63,429 bases of DNA from Robiginitalea aurantiaca (lineage in GTDB: Bacteria; Bacteroidota; Bacteroidia; Flavobacteriales; Flavobacteriaceae), in assembly GCF_030380815.1 (NCBI RefSeq), contig NZ_JAUDUY010000013.1, positions 1 through 63,429 on the forward strand, in the 5' to 3' direction. Positions 25,489 to 32,749 of the stretch are shown here, piece after piece. The notes below the pieces were generated by a model. It saw nothing but the letters and a program-made list of their open reading frames with translations. It did no database searches and had not been told where the DNA came from. Position 1 is the stretch's first letter; each line of letters starts with the position of its first letter. Both the position numbers and the translations under genes were made by a program.

Positions 25489-26832
25489 TTAAAATTTGAG
25501 GCGAAATACCGTCTGTGCCCCGGGGTCAGAATGCACCTGTAGCGTACCTCCGTGAAGCTGCACGATCTGGCGCGAAAGGCTCAGGCCTATTCCTGTACCT
25601 TTCTCCTTTGTGGTAAAAAAGGGTACAAAAATCTCCTGGATGAGCTCCGGCCCAATACCTGGTCCATTGTCCGTAACCTGGAGGAATTTCCGCCCGGCGG
25701 CATCGATCCCCCCTTTAACAATTACCTGGCCCTCCGCCTGGTTTTCCACTGCGTGAATGGCGTTCTTGATCAGGTTTACCAAAACTTGATTTATTTGTTT
25801 TTCATCGATATATAATTCGAGATCCCCGGGCGCGTATTCCCAGCTGAAATGGATTCGATCGTTTAAATCCGGTTGCATTAGCACCTGTACCTTCTCAAAA
25901 AGCCTGCGAACAGAAACCAACTTTTTATCCGGCTTCGGGACATTGAGAAAACTCCGGTAGGATTGCACGAATTCCATAAGGTCATTCCCCTGGCTCCGGA
26001 TGACCTCCAGGCCCCGGGTCGCGCTGGACATTTTATCGGGATCCATAGGAAGCGGCGCCCCTTCCTCATCCTTTTGATAATACTTCAGGATTGAATCTGA
26101 GATAGAGGTGATCGGGGTGATCGTATTCATTATTTCATGGGTCAGGACCCGTATCAGCCGCACCCAGGACTCGGTTTCTTTCTCGTCGAGCTCTTCGCGG
26201 ATGTCCTGCACAACCACCAGCAGGAGGGGGTCATCCTGTAAGACCACAGAGGTCGACTTCAGGGCAAGCTGTATCTGTTCTCGTTCATTGGTGAGTTGAA
26301 AAAGTTTGCGCTCAAATGGCTGGAACGGTTCAAATACCTCATACAGCCCGTGATCAATTTGTTTCAGTTGTTTTATGTGGTTCAGGGGGCTGTAGTTTAA
26401 CAACTTCTCAAGACTGGGGTTCGCATACAGGATATGACCTTTGGCATTGTAGGTCATGATGCCGATATTGGCCTGCTTAAGGATTTCCTGATAGTACTTT
26501 TCGCGTATCTGTAATTGCACATGCACTTCCTGAATCAGACCGTTGACCCGGTTCAGGCTTTGGTTCAGTTCTTTAAAGGATTTAATGGCTACGCGTTCCG
26601 GGAAACGGAGGGTAAAATCTTCATTTTTGATCGCATCAAAGAAGTAGGCAATCTTCCTGTTCGTGCTATTGATGTATCGTATCAGGCTGTAAACCTGTAT
26701 TACAAGGGCGATAAGGGACACAAACAACCATATATATGCAGGGGTAACCACTCCAAATCCGAGCAGGATAGCCGTCAGTGTGATGAGCAGGATACGAACG
26801 ACCAATTGAATGTAAAAGTTTCTACTTGCCAT
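25489..26832 (-). CDS. NtrB-like sensor histidine kinase with PAS domain
   Basis: The 447-residue protein has two N-terminal membrane helices (about 8-28 and 31-52) separated by almost no loop, so it probably has no periplasmic sensor. A PAS domain follows (ANIGIMTYNAKGHILYANPS, about 121-140). The H-box is LTHEIMNTITPI with phospho-His at H232, and the ATPase domain has NLIKNAIHA (about 353-361), DNGPGIG (388-394) and GTGIGLSLSRQ (412-422). It would phosphorylate the NtrC-type regulator whose gene overlaps its start by 11 bp. The signal is unknown; being next to an exporter operon suggests envelope stress or an exported compound. Confidence 0.92.
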   Translation of the reverse strand: MASRNFYIQLVVRILLITLTAILLGFGVVTPAYIWLFVSLIALVIQVYSLIRYINSTNRKIAYFFDAIKNEDFTLRFPERVAIKSFKELNQSLNRVNGLIQEVHVQLQIREKYYQEILKQANIGIMTYNAKGHILYANPSLEKLLNYSPLNHIKQLKQIDHGLYEVFEPFQPFERKLFQLTNEREQIQLALKSTSVVLQDDPLLLVVVQDIREELDEKETESWVRLIRVLTHEIMNTITPITSISDSILKYYQKDEEGAPLPMDPDKMSSATRGLEVIRSQGNDLMEFVQSYRSFLNVPKPDKKLVSVRRLFEKVQVLMQPDLNDRIHFSWEYAPGDLELYIDEKQINQVLVNLIKNAIHAVENQAEGQVIVKGGIDAAGRKFLQVTDNGPGIGPELIQEIFVPFFTTKEKGTGIGLSLSRQIVQLHGGTLQVHSDPGAQTVFRLKF

Positions 26833-28204
26833 TATCCGCAGCGGGTTTGTGTTTCTTTATTTTGTTGTAAAGCGTTTGGCGCGAAACCCCCAACTGTTCG
26901 GCTGCTGCACTGTAATTCCCGTCATTGAATTCAAGGGCCTTTTGGATCATTTCGTATTCCATTTCTTCCAGGGTTCGCATCCCGGGATCATTTGAACTTC
27001 CGGACCTGGTGTTCAACAAAAAGTCCGTTGGCCGCAAGACATCTCCTTCTGATAAAATTACCGCGCGCTCAAGGGTATGCTGCAGTTCCCGGATATTCCC
27101 CGGCCATGGATAATTCATGAGTTTCTCCTGTGTCATGCTATTGATCCGAAGTCCCGGCTTGTTGTATTTCGCGCTGTATTTCTTTAAAAAGAAATCGGCC
27201 AGAATAAGGATGTCACCATTGCGGTTTCGCAGCGGGGGTACTTCCAGATGAATGGTGTTGATGCGATAGAGCAGGTCTTCCCTGAAGAGCCCCGAATCGA
27301 CCATTTGATCCAAATTACAATTGGTAGCACAGATTAATCGGATGTCTACCTCTACAGGTTTATTCGACCCGACTTTGACAATGGATTTGTTCTGAATCGC
27401 AGAAAGCAATTTTGCCTGAGCTTGTAAAGACAGATTCCCTATTTCATCGAGAAACAACGTGCCCAGATTTGCCGCTTCAAACTTACCGGTGCGGTCTTCT
27501 TTTGCATCCGTGAATGAACCCTTGACATGTCCGAAGAGTTCACTTTCAAACAAATTGTCCGAAATGGATCCCATATCGACATTGATAAAGACCTCATTTT
27601 TGCGGTCTGATAAGCGGTGCAATTCTCGGGCAATCAATTCCTTTCCGGTTCCGTTTTCGCCTGTGATCAAGACGTTCACATCCGTTCTGGCTATTTTTCG
27701 CACCAGATTGAGCACCTCTTGAAGGGCTGTGGATTCCCCAATGATCGGACTGTTGTCCTGGTTGATGACTTGCTTGAGTTCTTTCTCTTTGTTTTTGAGC
27801 TGATGGATTTCCTGCCGTGACTTTCGCAACTGATGCGCGGATTTAACCGTTGCCAGCAATTTTTCGTTATTCCAGGGTTTGAGAATAAAATCCGAAGCTC
27901 CCTGCTTAAGTGCCTTTACGGCAAGGTCCACCGCACCGTAAGCGGTCATCATTATAACAGAGGTATCCGGAGATCGTTTTTTAATCTCATTTAACCAGTA
28001 CAAACCTTCGTTTCCCGTATTTACGCCGGCTGAAAAATTCATATCCAGCAGGACGATATCGACTTCTTTTAAATTGGGGAATGAAGAAATCTGATTGGGA
28101 TTGAAAAGGGTCTGGACACTTTTGTATTCAAATTGCAGCAAAATTTCCAGTGCACTCAGGACACTCTTATTATCATCAACTACCAGGATTTTGGCATCGG
28201 TCAT
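26822..28204 (-). CDS. NtrC-family sigma-54-dependent response regulator
   Basis: The ATG at 28204 (MTDAKILVVDDNKSV) is preferred over an in-frame TTG 6 bp upstream. The domains are a receiver with phospho-Asp in VLLDMNF (about D54 from this start), an AAA+ domain with Walker A GENGTGKE (about 182-189), the sigma-54 contact loop as GSFTDA (about 229-234, in place of GAFTGA), Walker B TLFLDEIG (about 249-256), and a Fis-type HTH (NYSAAAEQLGVSRQTLYNKI, about 430-449). It activates sigma-54 promoters from upstream sites. It is co-transcribed with the kinase and divergent from a TolC-HlyD operon that has a sigma-54-like promoter, its probable target. Confidence 0.94.
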   Translation of the reverse strand: MTDAKILVVDDNKSVLSALEILLQFEYKSVQTLFNPNQISSFPNLKEVDIVLLDMNFSAGVNTGNEGLYWLNEIKKRSPDTSVIMMTAYGAVDLAVKALKQGASDFILKPWNNEKLLATVKSAHQLRKSRQEIHQLKNKEKELKQVINQDNSPIIGESTALQEVLNLVRKIARTDVNVLITGENGTGKELIARELHRLSDRKNEVFINVDMGSISDNLFESELFGHVKGSFTDAKEDRTGKFEAANLGTLFLDEIGNLSLQAQAKLLSAIQNKSIVKVGSNKPVEVDIRLICATNCNLDQMVDSGLFREDLLYRINTIHLEVPPLRNRNGDILILADFFLKKYSAKYNKPGLRINSMTQEKLMNYPWPGNIRELQHTLERAVILSEGDVLRPTDFLLNTRSGSSNDPGMRTLEEMEYEMIQKALEFNDGNYSAAAEQLGVSRQTLYNKIKKHKPAADNGK

Positions 28205-28354
28205 TTTCAAAAGAATTTAATCGGATTCTCCATGCGTCGGCAAAAGACATACCATTTAAAGGAACGGATACTCCAAATCTGGCAGACACCCTCTTACAGG
28301 CCGGAACCACAGGTATTTTTAATTTGGATAAAGCTACGAATACAAATAACCCGA

Positions 28355-28369
28355 AGTGTAAAAGTGTCA
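28355..28369 (+). promoter_or_regulatory. Direct repeat in the regulator-exporter intergenic region
   Basis: AGTGTAAAAGTGTCA holds two AGTGT half-sites 8 bp apart, about 97 bp upstream of the sigma-54-like promoter. An enhancer site for the NtrC-type regulator would be expected around here. The motif is short and could be chance. Confidence 0.3.
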
Positions 28370-28465
28370 AAAAAATTAACATAACCTGTAAAAAAAATGG
28401 ACATTCAGTAGGTTCTGATTTCTTTGAGATGGTTATAATGGCCTCTTAATCAGTATACTAATATT

Positions 28466-28482
28466 CTGGCACGTGAATAGCA
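28466..28482 (+). promoter_or_regulatory. Sigma-54-type -24/-12 promoter of the exporter operon
   Basis: CTGGCACG-TGAA-TAGCA matches CTGGCACG-N4-TTGCW with one mismatch and the strict GG-N10-GC spacing. Transcription would start near 28492, about 10 nt before the ATG of the TolC gene. It faces away from the NtrC-type regulator gene. Confidence 0.6.
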
Positions 28483-28501
28483 TACCCTTTGGCACAGGAC
28501 T

Positions 28502-29848
28502 ATGAATATGATTTTAAAACGCTATTTTTTCTTATTGGTCTTTTCATTTTGCCTGAGCGCAATGGCTCAGAAGGTTTGGACCCTGGATGAATGTATAGCC
28601 TACGCCATTGAAAACAACCTTCAGTTGAATGATTTCGAATTCAACGAACAGTCCAATGAGGAGACCTATAAGCAATCCTTGCGGGCTCTTCTGCCTAACC
28701 TGAATGGGTATACGGATTACGGTGTGACTTTTGGACGACAGGTGGATCCAAACGACAACAGCATTGTCAATACGGATTTGTTTGCCAATAATTATTCCCT
28801 GAGCGCATCTTTTGATGTCTTTCAGGGATTTCAGAAAATAAATAGCATAAAGGCTTCCAAGCTTTTGTACAGGGCGAGCCTGGAGGAAAGCCTGCAGCAA
28901 AAATACATGCTGGCCTTTCGTGTTATGCGGGCCTACTACGACATTCAGTTCATAAGGGGGCTTATCGTAATTTCGAAAGAACAGGTCGGTATTTCCGAAA
29001 CCAATTACCGTTTGGTTGAAAAGCAAATCGAGGTTGGTTTGATGGCCGGAGCCGATCTTTACGAGGCCGAATCGATCTTACTGGCTGATAAACTCGTGCT
29101 TACCCAGAACAGAAACCGCCTGGTGGCCGCTAAGCTCGCCCTATTACAGGCAATGAACATTCAGGGTACGGATGAAATTGAAATCAGCCCGGAATTTGAA
29201 GAGGCAACCGCAGCAACTCAGTATCCCGTGGAATCCGATTCAATCTTTCGTACAGCCGTGGATTTCATTCCCCTGATCAAGGCTCAGGAACTCAGGGTGG
29301 AAGCCGCCAGAAAACAAGTGGCTGTGGCCAGGGGGAACCTCTATCCGCGTTTGGCCGTTCAGGGGGGGTATGGCACCGGGTATTACGAAACCATAACGGA
29401 TAGTCTTGGAGTTACGATACCTTTCAGAACCCAGTTCCGGGATAATACAAACCAGTTTATTGGGGTTTCACTGAATGTGCCCATTTTTAATGCGTGGTCC
29501 GGGCGTTCAAGGGTCAAACAACAAAAAATTGCCCTGGCCCGTGCTCAGAACGATGCTGAGATTCGGGAGCAGGAGCTCTATCAGCTCATTCAGCAACTGG
29601 TACAGGAGCACAATGCCCTGAAAACAGAAGTGCTGCAGACTGAAAAGAGAAGTGAGGCGGAAGAACTTTCTTTTGCCATAGCGCAGAAGCGTTACGAAAA
29701 AGGATTATTCAATGCCATAGAACTCGGGCGGGCGAAAAACCTGCTGGCGAGGGCTCAAAACGAGAACCTTCAGGTTCGCCTGCGTTTAAAGGTCAATAAG
29801 AGTACCCTTGATTTCTATAACAATTTGCCCGTTTTCAATATTAACTAA
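28502..29848 (+). CDS. TolC-family outer-membrane efflux protein
   Basis: The 448-residue protein has a signal peptide (ending SAMAQ, about residue 23) and two repeated outer-membrane efflux domains. The helical hairpins of the periplasmic tunnel are visible (VAVARGNLYPRLAVQGGYG at about 275-290, the usual 'P.L...G' turn). KVWTLDECIAYAIENNLQL is the common N-terminal motif of TolC proteins in Bacteroidetes. It forms the outer-membrane channel of a tripartite exporter, with the HlyD-like adaptor encoded 7 bp downstream and an ABC transporter further on. It is first in the operon behind a sigma-54-like promoter. Confidence 0.92.
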   Translation: MNMILKRYFFLLVFSFCLSAMAQKVWTLDECIAYAIENNLQLNDFEFNEQSNEETYKQSLRALLPNLNGYTDYGVTFGRQVDPNDNSIVNTDLFANNYSLSASFDVFQGFQKINSIKASKLLYRASLEESLQQKYMLAFRVMRAYYDIQFIRGLIVISKEQVGISETNYRLVEKQIEVGLMAGADLYEAESILLADKLVLTQNRNRLVAAKLALLQAMNIQGTDEIEISPEFEEATAATQYPVESDSIFRTAVDFIPLIKAQELRVEAARKQVAVARGNLYPRLAVQGGYGTGYYETITDSLGVTIPFRTQFRDNTNQFIGVSLNVPIFNAWSGRSRVKQQKIALARAQNDAEIREQELYQLIQQLVQEHNALKTEVLQTEKRSEAEELSFAIAQKRYEKGLFNAIELGRAKNLLARAQNENLQVRLRLKVNKSTLDFYNNLPVFNIN

Positions 29849-29855
29849 GCCTAAG

Positions 29856-31106
29856 ATGGATATTAAACTCGAAAAGAAAAAAGGATTAAAACCAAAGCAT
29901 TACGGATATATGGCCCTGGGTATTCTGGTGCTCTTTGTGGGGTGGAGGTTGCTTTTTTCTTCATCTGTGTCAACCTTCCGTACCGAAAAGGACCGGCTGA
30001 CAATAGCAGCGATTACAGCCGGTAAATTCGACGACTACATAACCATTAATGGTAATGTGGCTCCTATTGCCACCATTTATATGGATGCCTATGAGGGTGG
30101 GCGCGTTTCCGAAAAGCTCATCGAAGAGGGGACCATGGTCAAGAAAGGGGATATCATCCTAAAGCTGGAAAATATGAACCTCTATGAGCAAATTCTGGCC
30201 AGCGAGAGCAACCTGGCGCTTAAGCAAAACGATTTGCGTTCCACAAGACTTACCTTCGATGCGCGACAGGTTGAAGGCCGAAGGTCTTTGGCCACAGCGA
30301 GTACCGATCTGCAGCGTCTAAAGCGGAATTTTGAGCAAAACGAGGTTCTTTATGCAGATGAACTCATCTCCCGTGAGATCTATCTTACTTCAAAGGAGAA
30401 TTACGAATTGGCCCAGAAGCAATTCGAAATCATTAAACTTCAAACGGAACAGGACGATGAACTCAGAAAGACATCCCTCTCCGGACTCGATACAGATCTT
30501 CAGCGTATGCAGCAGACCCTGTCCATGGTTTACGAACGCCTGGACCATTTGAACGTTCGTGCCCCGGCCGACGGGCAATTGGGTTTTCTGGATGCAGAAA
30601 TCGGTCAGAATATTGCCCAGGGGGAGCGCATCGGGCAAATAAATGTGCTGACAGACTTTAAAATAGAGGCTGAAATCGATGAGCACTACATCGACAGGGT
30701 TAAGCGGGACCTCTCTGCAACCCTGGAGCGAAATGACAGGGAATATACCCTGAGGCTCAGAAAGGTATATCCGGAGGTTCGCAATGGTCGTTTCAAAGTG
30801 GATCTTGTTTTTACAGATGAGAAGCCAGAAACGATACGGGCCGGACAGAGTTACAATATCAAACTGCAACTCGGGGCTTCCTCCGATGCCTTATTACTGC
30901 CTAAAGGCGGATTTTTTCAGAATACAGGCGGACAGTGGATTTTTGTATTGGATCAGGATGGAGGCTCAGCGATCAAGAGGTCCATACGGGTGGGAAAACA
31001 AAACTCGAGATATTATGAAGTACTGGACGGCCTGGAAGACGGGGAGCAGGTAATTACAAGTAATTACGACTCCTTTGGAGAAGCCGAGCGGATTGTATTT
31101 AAATGA
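29856..31106 (+). CDS. HlyD/MacA-like periplasmic adaptor protein
   Basis: The ATG at 29856 gives a 416-residue protein; earlier codons overlap tolC and are not expected to be used. There is one N-terminal membrane helix (about 15-32), then a lipoyl/barrel-sandwich half (GGRVSEKLIEEGTMVKKGDI, about 76-95) and a coiled-coil hairpin (about 105-225). The second lipoyl half (VRAPADGQLGFLDAEIGQNI, about 232-251) and a beta-barrel plus membrane-proximal domain follow. It links the inner-membrane ABC permeases to the TolC channel. A hairpin (31128-31153) separates it from the ABC ATPase gene, so expression of the two halves may differ. Confidence 0.9.
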   Translation: MDIKLEKKKGLKPKHYGYMALGILVLFVGWRLLFSSSVSTFRTEKDRLTIAAITAGKFDDYITINGNVAPIATIYMDAYEGGRVSEKLIEEGTMVKKGDIILKLENMNLYEQILASESNLALKQNDLRSTRLTFDARQVEGRRSLATASTDLQRLKRNFEQNEVLYADELISREIYLTSKENYELAQKQFEIIKLQTEQDDELRKTSLSGLDTDLQRMQQTLSMVYERLDHLNVRAPADGQLGFLDAEIGQNIAQGERIGQINVLTDFKIEAEIDEHYIDRVKRDLSATLERNDREYTLRLRKVYPEVRNGRFKVDLVFTDEKPETIRAGQSYNIKLQLGASSDALLLPKGGFFQNTGGQWIFVLDQDGGSAIKRSIRVGKQNSRYYEVLDGLEDGEQVITSNYDSFGEAERIVFK

Positions 31107-31127
31107 CAACACTAAAAAAAACAGGAT

Positions 31128-31153
31128 AAAACCAGCTGAAAACTACTGGTTTT
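31128..31153 (+). terminator. Hairpin between adaptor and ATPase genes, possible attenuator
   Basis: AAAACCAG and CTGGTTTT pair across a 10-nt loop, followed by GTTAC rather than a long T run. It could partly terminate transcription between hlyD and the ABC genes. Confidence 0.45.
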
Positions 31154-31243
31154 GTTACAAACCTAAAAAAATAGAGTCTTTTGCATATCCAGCCCAATGG
31201 GGGAGAATTAAAGTAGCTAAAACACTAAATAATCAATGAAATA

Positions 31244-31939
31244 ATGATACAGATAACGAACCTTAAGAAGAGTTTTAGGACAGAAGAGGTTGAGACCCTG
31301 GCCCTGAACAATGTTAATTTACATGTTGAAACCGGAGAATTTGTTGCCATTATGGGGCCGTCCGGTTGCGGAAAATCCACCCTTCTGAACATCATTGGCA
31401 TGCTGGATAATCCCACAGAGGGTAGTTATAGTTTTGCGGGTCATGAGGTATCCGGACTTAAAGAAAGCCAGCGTACCGACCTGAGAAAAGGAAACCTTGG
31501 CTTTGTTTTTCAGAGCTTCAACCTCATTGACGAACTCACGGTCTTCGAGAATGTGGAACTCCCATTGATCTACCTTAAGATGAGTAAATCGGAACGCCGT
31601 GAAAAGGTAACCGAGGTCCTGGAGCGGATGAAGATCGCGCACAGGGCAAAACACTTCCCACAACAACTCTCGGGAGGACAACAGCAAAGGGTTGCCATCT
31701 CAAGGGCAGTAGTTACCAATCCCAAGTTAATCCTCGCTGATGAGCCCACGGGAAACCTGGATTCAAAAAATGGGATTAAGGTCATGAACCTGCTTACTGA
31801 GCTCAACCAGGAGGGAACAACCATCGTCATGGTGACCCACTCGGACCGGGATTCCCACTACGCCCATCGGGTAGTCAATTTATTTGACGGTCAAATCGTG
31901 ACGGAAAGCCAGAACAGGGAAATAGGGGCGATGGTTTAA
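31244..31939 (+). CDS. MacB/LolD-type ABC transporter ATP-binding protein
   Basis: The 231-residue ATPase has Walker A GPSGCGKST (38-46), a Q-loop (FVFQSFNLIDELTV, Q90), the signature LSGGQQQR (142-149), Walker B LILADEPTG (162-170) and the switch His H199. LNNVNLHVETGEFVAIMGPS is typical of MacB/LolD ATPases that drive the mechanotransmission type of ABC transporter. It should energise the two large FtsX-type permeases encoded downstream, with the TolC and HlyD proteins upstream completing an envelope-spanning pump. It begins after an AT-rich 137-bp gap that may contain a separate promoter. Confidence 0.93.
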   Translation: MIQITNLKKSFRTEEVETLALNNVNLHVETGEFVAIMGPSGCGKSTLLNIIGMLDNPTEGSYSFAGHEVSGLKESQRTDLRKGNLGFVFQSFNLIDELTVFENVELPLIYLKMSKSERREKVTEVLERMKIAHRAKHFPQQLSGGQQQRVAISRAVVTNPKLILADEPTGNLDSKNGIKVMNLLTELNQEGTTIVMVTHSDRDSHYAHRVVNLFDGQIVTESQNREIGAMV

Positions 31940-31985
31940 ACAGGGTTTATTCATCAATCAAAGAACAATCAAAAATCAAACACTA

Positions 31986-32747
31986 ATGAAAACAGCATTC
32001 ACCACTTGCAAATCCGGGATCCTGCTCCTGTGTTTCGCCCTTTTTGCACTTCAAGCACATTCCCAGGTCGAAACGTATTCCGTGGACTCATTTAGCAAAG
32101 TAATCATCAGCCCGCATATCGCTGTAACCTTTGTTGAAGGTGATACCGAATCCGTAACCATCCATTCGAGTACCGAACCCTTAGATATCCTGAATGTGGA
32201 GGTTTCCGGTAAGACCCTGCACCTATACCTGGATGATGCGAAGACCGTCGCAAAACGGGAGAAGGTAGCGGTCGACGGCTGGTATGAGAAACGCTCCATC
32301 TATAAAGGCACGGTAATACAGGCAACGGTAACCTATGAAGTCCTTGATGAATTGTCCCTTAGAGGTGAAGAGAAGTTTGAGTGTAGCACTACCCTCGATC
32401 AACCGAAATTCAGCTTAACACTCTATGGGGATTCAGAGGTTTTTTTAAGTGATGTAAAGCTGGATAATATGACTACGACCATATATGGAGAGAGTTCACT
32501 GGAAATCGGTTCCGGAACAATTGGCCGGCAAAAAATAACAGCCTATGGCGAAACGAGAGTTAACACCAGGGGAGTCACTTCAAATGAAACAAAGATTACC
32601 GCTTACGGAGAGGGAGACTATCAGGTTGCTGTGGAGGACAGGCTGAAGGTGACCGCTTATGGCGAGGCCACGATAGCCTATACCGGAACACCGGAGATTT
32701 ACAAAGGAGTTATTATAGGAGAAGCCACAATCAAAAAAATCCAATAG
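31986..32747 (+). CDS. GIN-domain (DUF2807) secreted protein inside an exporter operon
   Basis: The 253-residue protein has a signal peptide (ending AHSQ, about residue 27) but no lipobox Cys. The mature part is a DUF2807 beta-helix: KVIISPHIAVTFVEGDTESV (about 38-57), then turns such as YGDSEVFLSDVKLDN, YGESSLEIGSG, YGETRVNTRG and YGEATIAYTG. The repeated YGE step is a strand-turn repeat. The gene is flanked by the ABC ATPase (46 bp upstream) and the first permease (2 bp downstream), so it is almost certainly co-expressed with the exporter. Whether it is a substrate, a periplasmic partner or just co-regulated is unknown. Confidence 0.82.
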   Translation: MKTAFTTCKSGILLLCFALFALQAHSQVETYSVDSFSKVIISPHIAVTFVEGDTESVTIHSSTEPLDILNVEVSGKTLHLYLDDAKTVAKREKVAVDGWYEKRSIYKGTVIQATVTYEVLDELSLRGEEKFECSTTLDQPKFSLTLYGDSEVFLSDVKLDNMTTTIYGESSLEIGSGTIGRQKITAYGETRVNTRGVTSNETKITAYGEGDYQVAVEDRLKVTAYGEATIAYTGTPEIYKGVIIGEATIKKIQ

Positions 32748-32749
32748 TC

